A stretch of DNA of 64,000 nt from Microvirga sp. TS319 (GTDB taxonomy: Bacteria > Pseudomonadota > Alphaproteobacteria > Rhizobiales > Beijerinckiaceae): assembly GCF_041276405.1 (NCBI RefSeq), contig NZ_JBGGGT010000002.1, forward strand, positions 248,001 through 312,000. Reading direction: 5' to 3'. Positions 8,175 through 17,003 of the stretch are shown here, piece after piece (position 1 is the stretch's first letter; the number at the start of each line of letters is the position of its first letter). The notes beneath the pieces are model-generated. The model had not been told where the DNA came from and ran no database searches. It saw nothing but the letters and a program-made list of their open reading frames with translations. Both the position numbers and the translations under genes were made by a program.

Positions 8175-11100
8175 TCTCGAAATTCTTCATCGACCGCCCG
8201 ATCTTCGCGTCCGTCCTGTCCATCGTGATCGTGCTCGTGGGGATCATCGCCATGCGGATCCTGCCGGTGGCGCAATATCCCGAGATCGTGCCGCCTCAGG
8301 TCGTGGTCTCGGCGACCTATCCGGGAGCGAGCGCCGAGACCATCGCCGAAACCGTGGCCGCGCCCTTGGAGCAGCAGGTCAACGGGGTCGAGAACATGAT
8401 CTACATGCAATCGACCTCGACGGGCTCCGGCACCATGAACCTGTCCGTGTATTTTCAGACCGGCACCGATGCGGACCAGGCCACGATCAACGTGAACAAC
8501 CGCGTCCAACGCGCCAACGCGGTCCTGCCCGAGGAGGTGCGGCGGCAGGGCGTGACGGTCACGAAGCGCTCGTCCTCGATCCTGCAGATCGTCGCATTGT
8601 CCTCGCCCGACCGGCGCTACGACACGATCTACATCTCCAATTACGCGCTGGTGAACGTCATCGACGAATTGCGGCGCACGCCCGGCGTCGGCGACGCCTC
8701 GCTGTTCGGCGCGTCGGACTACTCGATGCGCATCTGGCTCAGGCCCGACAAGGTCGCCCAGTTCAACCTGACGCCGGGCGACATCGCGGAGGCCATCCGG
8801 GACCAGAACGCGCAGTTCGCCGCCGGCCGGTTCGGCGAGGAGCCGATGCCCGGGCGACAGACCTTCACCTATTCGGTCACGACGCAGGGGCGCCTCGCGG
8901 ATCCCCGCGAGTTCGAGCAGATCATCCTGCGTTCGGACGAGAACGGCGGGGCCCTGCGGCTCAAGGACGTGGCGCGGGTGGAGCTCGGCTCCCTGAACTA
9001 TTCCACCGTGGCGACGCTCAACGGAGCCCCGACGGTGCCGATCGGAATCTATCTCCAGCCCGACGCGAATGCACTCCAGGTCTCTGCCGCCGTCAACGCC
9101 ACGATGCAGCGGCTCGCGCAGCGCTTCCCCGACGGGCTGCGCTACGACGTGCCGTTCAACACCACGACCTTCATCGAGGTTTCCATCGACGAGGTGATCC
9201 GCACCTTCGTCGAGGCCATCGTGCTGGTGGTGATCGTGGTGTTCATCTTCCTGCAGAACTGGCGCGCGACGCTGATTCCGCTGCTTGCGGTTCCGGTCTC
9301 CATCATCGGCACCTTCGCGGGCATGTATGCGCTGGGCTTCTCGATCAATCTCCTCACGCTCTTCGGGCTCATCCTGGCCATCGGCATCGTGGTGGACGAC
9401 GCCATCATCGTTCTCGAGAACGTCGAGCGCATCATGACCACGCAAGGCAGGCCTCCCCGGGAGGCCGCCATCCAGGCCATGCGCGAGGTGAGCGGGCCGG
9501 TGATCGCCGTGGTGCTGGTGCTCTGCGCGGTGTTCATCCCCGTCTCCTTCCTGGGCGGGCTCGCGGGCGAGCTCTACCGGCAATTCGCCGTCACGATCGC
9601 GGTCTCGGTGGTGATCTCCGGCATTGTCGCGCTGACGCTGACGCCGGCGCTCTGCGCGCTTCTCTTGAAACCCGGCCATCGGGAGCCCTGGCGGCCGTTC
9701 CGCATCTTCAACCGCGGCTTCGGAGCGGTGACGGGGGCCTTCACGTCGGGCACGGCGTTCTTCCTGCGCCACGCGGCGGCCGCCCTCGTGGTCATTGCGC
9801 TCATGCTCGGCGCGACCTGGTGGCTGTTCGAGCGGGTGCCCGGCGGCCTCGTGCCCGCGGAGGATCTGGGCAATGTCTTCGTCGTGACGATGCTGCCGCC
9901 TGCAGCATCCCTCGACCGCACCCTCGACATCACCGCCAAGGTGACGGAGGGGCTGACGCAGAACCCCGCCGTCGCCGACGTCGTGACCCTGGCGGGCTAC
10001 GACTTCCTGTCCGGCGCCCAGAAGACCAATGCGGGCATCTCCTTCGTGACCCTCAAGGACTGGTCCGAGCGCACCGATCCACGACTCGATGCGAGAAATC
10101 TCGCACCGTCATTCGCGGCCCTCAACGCCAATTTCCGCGACGGGATCGTGATCGGCTTCAATCCGCCGCCGATCATGGGCCTGAGCACCACGGGAGGCTT
10201 CGAGTTCTACCTGCAGGATCGCTCCGGCGGCAGCCTGGAGAATCTCGCGCAGGCCGCCCAGAGCGTGGTCCAGGCGGCCAACCGGCGTCCGGAGCTTTCG
10301 GGCGTGTCGACCACCTTCAACACGGGCGTGCCACAATACCGGATCGACGTGGACCGCGATAAGGCGAAGGCGCTCGGCGTGCCGATCTCGGCGATCTTCG
10401 ACACGATGCAGAGCACCTTCGGCAGCCTCTACGTGAACGATTTCACCCTGTTCGGGCGCACCTACCGGGTGAGCCTCTCGTCGGAGCCCGCCTTCCGGCA
10501 GTCGCCCGACGATCTGCGGCACGTCTTCGTGCGCTCCGGCAGCGGCGCCATGGTGCCCCTCAACGTTCTCCTGACCACCACCCGCGTCTCGGGGCCCGAC
10601 GTGGTCGACCGGTTCAACGTGTTCCCGGCCGCGAAAATCCAGGGCAATCCGGCGCCCGGCTTCTCGTCGAGCCAGGCGATCGCCGCCATGGAGCAGGTGG
10701 TGGCTCAGACCCTTCCATCCGATTACTCGATCGGTTGGACCGGCTCTGCGTATCAGGAACTGCAATCGGCCGGAACCGGAACGCAAGGGTTCCTCCTCGG
10801 CCTCGTGATGGTGTTCCTGATCCTCTCCGCGCAATACGAGCGCTGGTCGCTGCCCTTCGCGGTCATCACGGCGGTGCCGTTCGCGGTATTCGGGGCCATT
10901 CTCGCGATCTGGCTGCGCGGCATCGAGAACGACATCTACTTCCAGGTCGGTCTCGTCACGTTGATCGGCCTTTCGGCCAAGAACGCGATTCTCATCGTCG
11001 AATTCGCGGCGGAGCGCCATCGCGAGGGTGCCTCCGTCTTCGATGCCGCGCTCGAAGCGGCGCGTCTGCGCTTCCGTCCCATCGTGATGACATCACTCGC

Positions 11101-11308
11101 CTTCATCCTCGGCGTCGTGCCGCTCGCCATCTCGACGGGCGCGGGCTCCGCGAGCCGCCACTCGGTCGGCACGGGCGTCATCGGCGGCATGTTGGCCGCG
11201 ACCTTCCTGGCGATTCTGTTCGTGCCCCTGTTCTTCCGCTTGGTGACTCGTGACAGGAAGAGGCGGAGCGAGGAAGAGGCCGTGACGGTACCAGAGGCGC
11301 AGAGCTGA
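8171..11308 (+). CDS. RND multidrug efflux permease (AcrB/HAE1 family)
   Basis: 1045 residues, the normal size for a hydrophobe/amphiphile RND pump. The N-terminus [20 protein letters not shown] is the classic first helix. Proton-relay residues are present: the Asp pair in [18 protein letters not shown] (TM4) and the Lys in [16 protein letters not shown] (TM10). The duplicated periplasmic porter domains have family text such as [26 protein letters not shown] 8171 overlaps the adaptor stop. An in-frame open stretch extends upstream to 7613 but lies inside the adaptor in another frame and is not part of this protein. No local TetR repressor is found. Confidence 0.96.
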   Translation: MISKFFIDRPIFASVLSIVIVLVGIIAMRILPVAQYPEIVPPQVVVSATYPGASAETIAETVAAPLEQQVNGVENMIYMQSTSTGSGTMNLSVYFQTGTDADQATINVNNRVQRANAVLPEEVRRQGVTVTKRSSSILQIVALSSPDRRYDTIYISNYALVNVIDELRRTPGVGDASLFGASDYSMRIWLRPDKVAQFNLTPGDIAEAIRDQNAQFAAGRFGEEPMPGRQTFTYSVTTQGRLADPREFEQIILRSDENGGALRLKDVARVELGSLNYSTVATLNGAPTVPIGIYLQPDANALQVSAAVNATMQRLAQRFPDGLRYDVPFNTTTFIEVSIDEVIRTFVEAIVLVVIVVFIFLQNWRATLIPLLAVPVSIIGTFAGMYALGFSINLLTLFGLILAIGIVVDDAIIVLENVERIMTTQGRPPREAAIQAMREVSGPVIAVVLVLCAVFIPVSFLGGLAGELYRQFAVTIAVSVVISGIVALTLTPALCALLLKPGHREPWRPFRIFNRGFGAVTGAFTSGTAFFLRHAAAALVVIALMLGATWWLFERVPGGLVPAEDLGNVFVVTMLPPAASLDRTLDITAKVTEGLTQNPAVADVVTLAGYDFLSGAQKTNAGISFVTLKDWSERTDPRLDARNLAPSFAALNANFRDGIVIGFNPPPIMGLSTTGGFEFYLQDRSGGSLENLAQAAQSVVQAANRRPELSGVSTTFNTGVPQYRIDVDRDKAKALGVPISAIFDTMQSTFGSLYVNDFTLFGRTYRVSLSSEPAFRQSPDDLRHVFVRSGSGAMVPLNVLLTTTRVSGPDVVDRFNVFPAAKIQGNPAPGFSSSQAIAAMEQVVAQTLPSDYSIGWTGSAYQELQSAGTGTQGFLLGLVMVFLILSAQYERWSLPFAVITAVPFAVFGAILAIWLRGIENDIYFQVGLVTLIGLSAKNAILIVEFAAERHREGASVFDAALEAARLRFRPIVMTSLAFILGVVPLAISTGAGSASRHSVGTGVIGGMLAATFLAILFVPLFFRLVTRDRKRRSEEEAVTVPEAQS

Positions 11309-11541
11309 AAACGCCGTTCCGGGCCGTTGACGCCTGACTTGAGGGCTCAAGAAATGGAACGCGCAGTGTTTCATGCCGAGCCTGCGTGGGAAGGAACCTC
11401 AAGTTATCGTAGATCACGTTAACGTAATAATATTAGATACACAAAAGGATTGCTCATAAATTCCTTTACCAAGGAACAAGTCCCTCTCGAAAGATTCTTT
11501 GTCAATGGGGGCTCAAGATCCCTATCGAGAGGAGATCCGGC

Positions 11542-12390
11542 ATGAGAACGTCCTTATTACTTAGAAGGCGCAGAGAACTTGCTTGCAGCGTGGCAGTAAT
11601 GCTTGCGCTATTCTTGGTTCCTCAATCATCCGAGGCACGCCCCGGCGGGAGCGGCAGCAGCGCCTCCGGCAGCGCCGCAGACAGTGGCGGTTCTCGCGGC
11701 TCGCGCGCCGGCGAGGGCGGGCTGGGCATCGGAGCCAGCGTCGGGGGCATCAGCGCCGGAGTCGGGGCAAGCCTTGGCGGCTCTGAAGGTCTGGGCGCGG
11801 GTCTCGGTGCGAGCATCGGCGGCTCCAACGGCGTCAATGCCGGGGTTGGTGCGAGTGTCGGCGGACCCGGGGGCGTCAATGCCGGAGCCGGCGCATCGGT
11901 CGGCGGATCGAGGGGCGTCAGCGCCGGAGTCGATGCCTCCATCGGTGGATCGAGGGGCGTCAATGCCGGACTGGACGCGTCCATCGGCGGATCGAGAGGG
12001 GTCAATGCAGGCCTCGATGCATCCATAGGCGGAGCGAATGGTGTCAATGCCGGCGTCGGCGCGAGTGCCGGCGGCTCCAGAGGGGTCGATGTCGGAGTCG
12101 GAATCGGGATTGGCGGGGTGGCCGGCCCTGGAGCAACTCCCGGCAATCCGGGACAACCCGGCGCGGGCCGACCCGGTACCGGCGGCGTCATCGGTAGCCC
12201 AGGAACACCGCCAGGGCCCGGCGCGAATCCCGCCGTCCTGGGCCGCATGGCCGCCGAGTGGAATGCGATGAGCGATGCCGAGAAGCAGAGGCTTCGCAAG
12301 ACATGTGCGGGCGTGCTCGCATCGCCCGACGGCTACGAGGCCGACCTGACCGCCTTGTGCCGGTTCATGGGCCGGGTCTCCTCGCGATAG
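11542..12390 (+). CDS. Exported glycine-rich protein with nine 14-residue tandem repeats
   Basis: 282 residues. A cleavable signal peptide is likely (hydrophobic VAVMLALFLVPQSSEA, residues ~20-33). Then comes a Gly/Ser stretch, and then nine units of 14 residues (residues 70-195; consensus VNAGVGASVGGSRG). A Gly/Pro linker and a compact C-terminal segment follow (WNAMSDAEKQRLRKTCAGVL...LTALCRFMGR) with two cysteines that could pair. The C-terminus looks like the conserved part. I do not recognise a family with a known role; the repeats suggest a surface or matrix protein. The start fits a gagaggagat Shine-Dalgarno 7-8 nt upstream. The preceding 233-bp spacer is AT-rich for this genome and holds no other gene. 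Confidence 0.75.
   Translation: MRTSLLLRRRRELACSVAVMLALFLVPQSSEARPGGSGSSASGSAADSGGSRGSRAGEGGLGIGASVGGISAGVGASLGGSEGLGAGLGASIGGSNGVNAGVGASVGGPGGVNAGAGASVGGSRGVSAGVDASIGGSRGVNAGLDASIGGSRGVNAGLDASIGGANGVNAGVGASAGGSRGVDVGVGIGIGGVAGPGATPGNPGQPGAGRPGTGGVIGSPGTPPGPGANPAVLGRMAAEWNAMSDAEKQRLRKTCAGVLASPDGYEADLTALCRFMGRVSSR
11749..12126 (+). repeat. Coding tandem repeat, 9 x 42 bp, inside the glycine-rich protein gene
   Basis: Each 42-bp unit encodes one 14-residue unit of the type VNAGxxASxGGSxG. The units are similar but not identical, and the middle ones (codons ~126-167) are nearly the same. This is not a CRISPR array: units abut without spacers and the frame is maintained. Confidence 0.9.
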
Positions 12391-12403
12391 GCAGACGGCT
12401 CTT

Positions 12404-12432
12404 CGTATGAGTGGCGGTCCGCCACTCATACG
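12404..12432. terminator. 29-bp perfect palindrome 13 bp after the glycine-rich gene
   Basis: Arms cgtatgagtggcgg (12404-12417) and ccgccactcatacg (12419-12432) flank one T. As RNA it forms a very stable hairpin, but no U-run follows. It could be a terminator without a U-tract, an mRNA-stabilising end or a protein-binding site for either flanking region. Confidence 0.55.
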
Positions 12433-12441
12433 ATCGTCGGC

Positions 12442-12660
12442 TTACAGGCTGAGATCGCCCCTCACCAGCGACGCGATGATCTTCAGGAAAATGGCAAAGT
12501 AGGATTTGCCGTCCCGATTCACGTCTCCATAGACACAGGCGTCGTCCGCCACCTTCTGGTCGCGCAATTCATGGCTGTCTTGGCCTCAGCCTTTATTGGC
12601 CTGTAGGAGCAGCCAAGGGACATAAAATACGCTGACAAACCCACGGCTCAGCAAATTCTT
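12442..12660 (-). pseudogene. Remnant 3' end of an unidentified gene
   Basis: Reading leftward, codons 12660-12589 give KNLLSRGFVSVFYVPWLLLQ-like sequence. An in-frame TGA (12586-12588) follows, then 47 codons (12585-12445) ending at TAA 12442. These include QKVADDACVYGDVN and SYFAIFLKIIASLVRGDL, which have the composition of real protein and no shadow gene opposite. There is no ATG in the open part and another in-frame stop at 12661. I read this as the decayed C-terminus of a small protein; the family is not recognised. The rest of the gene-free stretch, to 12881, shows nothing further. Confidence 0.5.
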
Positions 12661-12881
12661 TCAGCAGCGATAGTCAGCTTCCGAGAGAGTATCTTGTTAG
12701 CAACAAGCTAGATCGCCAAACGGGTAAGGCGCTGACGTGAGCCCTGAGTGGGCGAAGTTCATGGCATGAGGGCGATCTACCGCGTTGCGCCGACAACAAC
12801 CTAACGGTTGCGTTCTCATGCCAGACATGAGTCAATATCGAGGACGAGGAGAGCAGCGATCTCGCCGAGTGGGAGGTGCTT

Positions 12882-13346
12882 ATGAGGACCTACTACGTCT
12901 TTCAGTCTCAAAAATCCCCCAAGCTTCAGGGCTTCACGGACGAGCCTCAAGGTCAGTATCTTCCCGGTGACGAAGGGCCATGGAAGGTGGTCAGAAGGAT
13001 TGAGCCTGACGAAGAGTGGGACGTCGATACCAGCAGAGCCGTCGTGGCCGCCGGGATACTGGAAAACGGCTACTATCTATCAGGTCCGATCGAGCGACCC
13101 GGATCGCTTCATCCCGAAATCGAAAGTGATCGTGTTGAAGGCACCCCGGTCTTCAATGGCGCCAATGAGCGTATCGGCACCATCAAACGTCTCCTGATCG
13201 AGAAGATAAGCGGTCGCGTCACAAAGGTGGACGTAACATTTGGCGGCTTCCTCGGTGTCGGTGTCCATCACAGCACAATCCCGTGGGAGAAGCTTGAGTA
13301 TGACCCTGATCTGGAGGGATACCGGACTGATATCACAGGGGGCTAG
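12882..13346 (+). CDS. PRC-barrel domain protein
   Basis: 154 residues. The C-terminal ~75 residues are a PRC-barrel: RVEGTPVFNGANERIGTIKR, then LIEKISGRVTKVDVTFGGFLG and HHSTIPWEKLEYDPDLEGY, the usual order of this small beta-barrel found in RimM and the photosynthetic reaction-centre H subunit. The N-terminal ~75 residues (YYVFQSQKSPKLQGFTDEPQ) are not recognised. ATG 12882 is chosen because gggagg at 12871-12876 sits 5 nt upstream; GTG 12876 would overlap that site. In Rhizobiales such stand-alone proteins are common and often stress-associated. The role here is unknown. Confidence 0.8.
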   Translation: MRTYYVFQSQKSPKLQGFTDEPQGQYLPGDEGPWKVVRRIEPDEEWDVDTSRAVVAAGILENGYYLSGPIERPGSLHPEIESDRVEGTPVFNGANERIGTIKRLLIEKISGRVTKVDVTFGGFLGVGVHHSTIPWEKLEYDPDLEGYRTDITGG

Positions 13347-13452
13347 AGCATCGGACGCAGGAAGTGGATTCCACTTTTGGGCTTCCCTCCGATGCTCCCT
13401 TCCTGGAAAGAGCGCATTGTTCCCGCGAAGAACCGGTTCCCACTTCTTCGCA
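13345..13452 (+). repeat. Palindromic intergenic repeat, long form of family A
   Basis: Begins at the PRC-barrel stop codon with agagcatcggacgcagga, contains gtggattccactttt and ends near ccggttcccacttcttcgca. It has the same layout as 1874-1980. Confidence 0.8.
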
Positions 13453-13470
13453 CGCTGCTCTCAGTGGCTG

Positions 13471-13785
13471 TTACTCATCCTCATCAGAGGCAGTTTGCCA
13501 CTCAGCAACTTCTTCGGGTGTGGCCGTCCTTCTGCTCATCAGATCAGAAAGCAAGGCAACAGGAAACGAAATGCTTTTCCGTATGGTGCGAATGAAAGCG
13601 TCCTGATCCAGTTCTAACAAGCGGAGTGTCACCCTGTCGGGATGCTCGGGATCGTACTCAATGTCAAAGGAGTAATGTGGATGCTCCAAGCCATCGTCGC
13701 TTTCCGCCGGAACATTGAGGGACACAACTTGATCGTCGGGGGCTGAAAAGCCAAACCGGATGCCGCGAATGGGAGGATTGTGCAT
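13471..13785 (-). CDS. Conserved-looking hypothetical protein, 104 residues
   Basis: Small acidic cytoplasmic protein without signal peptide or membrane helix. Sequence such as IRGIRFGFSAPDDQVVSLNVP, YSFDIEYDPEHPDRVTLRLL and SFPVALLSDLMSRRTATPEEVAEW has normal amino-acid balance, no opposing gene, and an ATG preceded by a weak aaagagaa site. Function is unknown. It lies in the accessory patch between the PRC-barrel gene and the integrase remnant. Confidence 0.6.
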   Translation of the reverse strand: MHNPPIRGIRFGFSAPDDQVVSLNVPAESDDGLEHPHYSFDIEYDPEHPDRVTLRLLELDQDAFIRTIRKSISFPVALLSDLMSRRTATPEEVAEWQTASDEDE

Positions 13786-14173
13786 TTTTCTCTTTGGCGC
13801 TTATCCATCAAGCTGCTGATGGTGATTGTTGTTGCCGCCGCAAGGCTTTATGGCGAAAAGAAGTTATGCCGCAAAGTTTACACAATTGTTCAGGTTTGAG
13901 AAGATTATATATATGCATACGAGTATGACTATTGTCTCTTGCTAGTGAATTCCTTGGCGCTGAAAGCAAGGATAAGAAAATGGGCCGCGCCTGAACTCTG
14001 ATTTGGTCAAAGTCTGCGGCCCTGCGCTCGTATGCCCCTATGGTCTACTTTAGCCCTATCTGGTTTGGCTTGCTGGTGAACAGGTATCCTCAAGGAGTTG
14101 TGCCATTGGCTCGCGTTACTTCGCTGAACGGTCGTTTCCCGTAACCTAGCACATCGTGCGGACCCTGCGGGCC

Positions 14174-14284
14174 GCGCTAGCGAAAGGTGGCCCTGGTTTT
14201 TCGAGAGAACGACGCGCTCATCTAAGAAGGGAGCATTAAATTGATCCCAAAAGTGGATTCCACTTTTAGATCCCGTGCTCTCGC
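14174..14284 (-). repeat. Palindromic intergenic repeat, long form of family A, inverted
   Basis: On the reverse strand it matches the layout of 1874-1980: start near gctctcgagcac-like bases, the palindrome aaaagtggattccactttt at about 14249-14267, then gagcgcgtcg and a degenerate aaaaccagggccacctttcg. It occupies part of the 658-bp gene-free stretch 13786-14443. The AT-rich 13850-13960 part of that stretch has no recognisable gene. A 34-codon frame starting at ATG 14040 (begins MVYFSPIWFG) is too short to call. Confidence 0.6.
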
Positions 14285-14319
14285 AGCCATGATTTGCCCC
14301 TACGGCTGACCACTTGGAG

Positions 14320-14345
14320 GCGCCCCTTTCGGGCGCTCTTCCTTT
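14320..14345 (+). terminator. Possible rho-independent terminator
   Basis: Stem gcgccc/gggcgc (14320-14325, 14331-14336) with loop ctttc, followed by the U-rich tail tcttcctttgctgttt. No gene ends here on this strand, so it may end a small RNA or a decayed gene. Confidence 0.35.
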
Positions 14346-14443
14346 GCTGTTTCTATAATCTTTCAATATCTGCCAGTGATCTACGAAACGTATCGTGAAG
14401 TAACGCGTTGGACCGTACCTGTAATTTTCGAGGGAATGGCAAG

Positions 14444-14728
14444 ATGAAGAAGGTAACTTGGCTATTGGAAGCAGCGTTGATTGGGTCAGGTATTGTTGCT
14501 TCAACGCCTTCATTTGCTCAAGTCCAGGTTGGTATCGGGCCGGATGGTCCGAGCGTCAGAGTTGGACCTGATGAGCGTCGTTACGAGCGCCGCTACATTG
14601 AACGTCGTCGTGTGTACGACGAGGATGATCTAAGGACAGGAAGCATCAATCGCTGCCGGACCGTGGTCATCCGTGAAGAAGGCGACAACGGCGACTTGGT
14701 CACGCGCCGGATACGCCGCTGTCGATAA
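14444..14728 (+). CDS. Small exported basic protein of unknown function
   Basis: 94 residues. Clear signal peptide (MKKVTWLLEAALIGSGIVAS, cleavage probably after SFA). The mature part has a VQVGIGPDGPSVRVGPDERR segment, an Arg/Tyr-rich linker and a tail INRCRTVVIREEGDNGDLVT...RRC with two cysteines. This is a type of small periplasmic protein common in Rhizobiales, without assigned role. Start 14444 follows gaggg at 14430-14434 and begins exactly at the signal peptide; the upstream in-frame extension to 14408 is not credible. Confidence 0.72.
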   Translation: MKKVTWLLEAALIGSGIVASTPSFAQVQVGIGPDGPSVRVGPDERRYERRYIERRRVYDEDDLRTGSINRCRTVVIREEGDNGDLVTRRIRRCR

Positions 14729-14848
14729 CCTTTTACTTGCGAAGGTGGAGGGCTTGGGAGGCGATCGGTGTCTCCCAAGCCTCTTGGCCAAACTGCTGCA
14801 TCGGGTGTGGAATCGAACTCGGATCCGATGCTGTCAGTCTATGAGCTC

Positions 14849-14896
14849 GAGCATCTTTTCACGCAAAACCGGTCCCCACTTTCGCGTTCGATGCTC
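14849..14896 (-). repeat. Short family A palindromic repeat
   Basis: 48-bp unit bounded by gagcatc and gatgctc with core cgcaaaaccggtccccactttcgcg. It overlaps the very end of the integrase remnant's open frame, giving that frame an artificial C-terminus. Confidence 0.8.
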
Positions 14897-15227
14897 TAAC
14901 CGTAGCCTTGGCCACCTCCTGAGCCGCCTTTTCCGGCCTCAGGTGAGTCTGTCGACCAAATGTCCTTGGGTTTCTATGACGGCTGATCAGAGCTACGTCA
15001 GGAAGGGTGAGGCCATACTCGAAGAAGCGGGATACAGCCTCATGGCGAAGGTCATGAAGCCTTGGGTCTTCCAGGCGAGCTCGTTGCCTTAGCTTTACCC
15101 GAGTGCGCCGCACAGCATTGGGCGTAACGGGCAAGACCTGTTCACCCTTCCGCTCTAACAGAGCCGGAGCCTGGATAGCCTTGGGTATGAGCGGAATAGT
15201 GCGAGGATGACCGTTCTTGTTGGAGCC
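14897..15227 (-). pseudogene. Tyrosine recombinase (phage-type integrase) catalytic-domain remnant next to tRNA-Ala
   Basis: From the 3' edge of the tRNA leftward, the frame reads the C-terminal half of an integrase: the beta-hairpin KNGHPRTIPL, box II RLHDLRHEAVSRFFEYGL and LISRHRNPRTFGRQTHLRP. The Arg and both His of the RH..R..H set are kept, but the nucleophilic Tyr normally in RYTHL is Gln. The N-terminal core-binding half is missing: the frame runs straight into the tRNA 3' end at 15228. The C-terminus is lost in a palindromic repeat. It is therefore inactive and is the scar of an island once integrated at tRNA-Ala. The rest of 14729-14848 holds no gene. Confidence 0.8.
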
Positions 15228-15303
<76 letters not shown>

Positions 15304-15482
15304 GGTCGCTTCATCAGACCAAGCGGCCCGAGTTTTAGGCCTGCTGGCTTCGGTCTGTCAATCGGCGAGAGGGCGGTTGGAGGAGCCTTTTGGAGAAGAG
15401 AGACCGTTTTTCAGCGGTTTCCGGGTTGTTCAGCCCCGCTTGGAAGGTTACATGAGCAGCGCCCGATCCCGACAGGTTTCCC

Positions 15483-15773
15483 ATGCGCGCTCTGTTCGAA
15501 GTCATTCTGGTTGCCCTGCAGCTCTACACCTACCTCATCATCGCCTCGGCGATCCTGAGCTGGCTGGTGGCGTTCAACGTGGTCAACACCCGCAGTGAAT
15601 TCGTCCGCTCGGTCTGGAAATTCCTGGATGCGGTGACCGAACCCGCCTTGCGGCCGATCCGCAACATCATGCCCAATCTCGGCGGCGTGGACATCTCTCC
15701 CGTCATCCTGATCCTGCTGATCATGCTGGTGGACCGCGCCATCCGCTACTACGTCCTGCCCTACGTCTTCTGA
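15483..15773 (+). CDS. YggT/YlmG family membrane protein
   Basis: 96 residues with two hydrophobic helices (about 4-25 and 66-90) separated by a conserved loop ([33 protein letters not shown]). YggT proteins are small inner-membrane proteins linked to osmotic shock or division/plastid nucleoid organisation; the biochemical role is not settled. It heads a YggT-DUF167-folD run with tight spacing (10 bp, then 4-nt overlap), a common alphaproteobacterial arrangement. Confidence 0.9.
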   Translation: MRALFEVILVALQLYTYLIIASAILSWLVAFNVVNTRSEFVRSVWKFLDAVTEPALRPIRNIMPNLGGVDISPVILILLIMLVDRAIRYYVLPYVF

Positions 15774-15783
15774 GGAGAGGGGC

Positions 15784-16104
15784 TTGAGCCAGCCCTGGCA
15801 CATCCGTCCCGAGGGCCTCGAGGTTCGCGTCCGCGTGACGCCCAAGGGCGGGCGCGATGCCGTGGACGGGGTGGCGGCGCTCTCCGACGGCAGGCCGGTC
15901 CTGAAGGTCCGGGTGAGAGCCGCGCCGGAAGACGGGGCGGCCAACGAGGCCGTGAGGCGTCTGCTCGCCAAGACATTGGGGCTGCCGGCCTCCGCCGTGG
16001 GCCTGGAGGCGGGCGCGACCGCCCGGCTGAAAACGTTTCTGATTGCCGGCGAGGGGCAAGCCCTTGCCAATGACCTTGCCGTTTTGACAGGACCGACTTC
16101 ATGA
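15784..16104 (+). CDS. DUF167 (YggU-type) family protein
   Basis: 106 residues. The core [37 protein letters not shown] and [14 protein letters not shown] are the typical DUF167 fold; the function is unknown. TTG 15784 is taken as start because gaggagagg lies just upstream (in the stop region of the YggT gene) and the N-terminus matches family length. The stop overlaps the folD start (ATGA). Confidence 0.85.
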   Translation: MSQPWHIRPEGLEVRVRVTPKGGRDAVDGVAALSDGRPVLKVRVRAAPEDGAANEAVRRLLAKTLGLPASAVGLEAGATARLKTFLIAGEGQALANDLAVLTGPTS

Positions 16105-17003
16105 CCGCATCGATCATCGATGGAAAAGCCTATGCCGCGGGATTGCGGGACCGGATCGCACATGCGGTCGGGACCCTGTCCGGCCAGGGTGTGACGCCCG
16201 GACTTGCCGTCGTGATCGTGGGCGAGGATCCGGCGAGCCAGCTTTATGTGAAGAACAAGGCGCGCCAGACCGTGGAAGTGGGCATGCGCTCCTTCGAGCA
16301 CGTCCTTCCCGCCTCGACCACCGAGGCCGAACTCCTCGCCCTGGTCGCCCGGCTCAATGCCGATCCGGCGGTCGACGGCATTCTCGTGCAACTGCCCCTC
16401 CCGAAGCAGATCGACGCCCAGAAGGTGATCGAGGCCATCGACCCGACGAAGGACGTGGACGGCTTCCATCCGATCAATGCGGGCCGGCTCATGACCGGCG
16501 TGCCGGGGCTCGTCTCCTGCACGCCCCTGGGCTGTCTTCTCCTCATCCAGTCGGTACGCCGTGACCTCGCTGGGCTCAACGCCGTGGTGGTGGGCCGCTC
16601 CAACATCGTCGGCAAGCCCATGGCGCAGCTGCTGATCGCCCAGAGCTGCACGGTGACGGTGGCTCATTCCAAGACCCGCGATCTGCCCCGGGTGTGCCGC
16701 GAGGCCGACATCCTGGTGGCGGCCGTCGGGCGGCCCGAGATGGTGCGGGGCGATTGGGTCAAGCCCGGCGCCATCGTGGTCGACGTAGGCATCAACCGGG
16801 TGCCGAACCCCGCCGCCGGCGAAGGCAAAACCAAGGTGGTGGGGGACGTCGCCTATGCGGAGGCCGCGAAGGTCGCGTCCGCCATCACGCCGGTTCCGGG
16901 CGGCGTCGGTCCCATGACCATTGCGTGCCTGCTGCGCAACACCCTGGAGGCCGCGTGCCTGCGCCGCGGCCTCGCCATGCCGGCAGTCGACTTCGCCGCC
17001 TGA
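16101..17003 (+). CDS. folD: Bifunctional methylenetetrahydrofolate dehydrogenase / methenyltetrahydrofolate cyclohydrolase
   Basis: 300 residues. Interconverts 5,10-methylene-, 5,10-methenyl- and 10-formyl-THF with NADP+. Motifs: [23 protein letters not shown] (with the catalytic YxxxK-type Lys), [31 protein letters not shown] (nucleotide binding) and [16 protein letters not shown]. Translationally coupled to the DUF167 gene. Its stop TGA is immediately followed by the reverse-strand stop TCA of the lectin-like gene, with no spacer. Confidence 0.96.
   Translation: MTASIIDGKAYAAGLRDRIAHAVGTLSGQGVTPGLAVVIVGEDPASQLYVKNKARQTVEVGMRSFEHVLPASTTEAELLALVARLNADPAVDGILVQLPLPKQIDAQKVIEAIDPTKDVDGFHPINAGRLMTGVPGLVSCTPLGCLLLIQSVRRDLAGLNAVVVGRSNIVGKPMAQLLIAQSCTVTVAHSKTRDLPRVCREADILVAAVGRPEMVRGDWVKPGAIVVDVGINRVPNPAAGEGKTKVVGDVAYAEAAKVASAITPVPGGVGPMTIACLLRNTLEAACLRRGLAMPAVDFAA

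Noticed and set aside
11749..12126. Regular 42-bp repeats considered as a CRISPR array
   Set aside because: No spacers, the reading frame is kept throughout, and the units encode a 14-residue protein repeat.
14040..14144. 34-codon ORF starting MVYFSPIWFG
   Set aside because: No ribosome binding site, no homology I recognise, and situated among repeats; could be a remnant but unsupported.
14007..14513. 168-codon open frame on the reverse strand
   Set aside because: It crosses a palindromic repeat and overlaps the signal-peptide gene on the other strand; no coherent domain is seen.
14808..14830. Sequence tggaatcgaactcgga resembling a tRNA T-arm, considered as a second attachment site for the island
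   Set aside because: Only about 10 of 13 bases match the tRNA-Ala T-arm region and the stem does not pair; too weak to call an att site.
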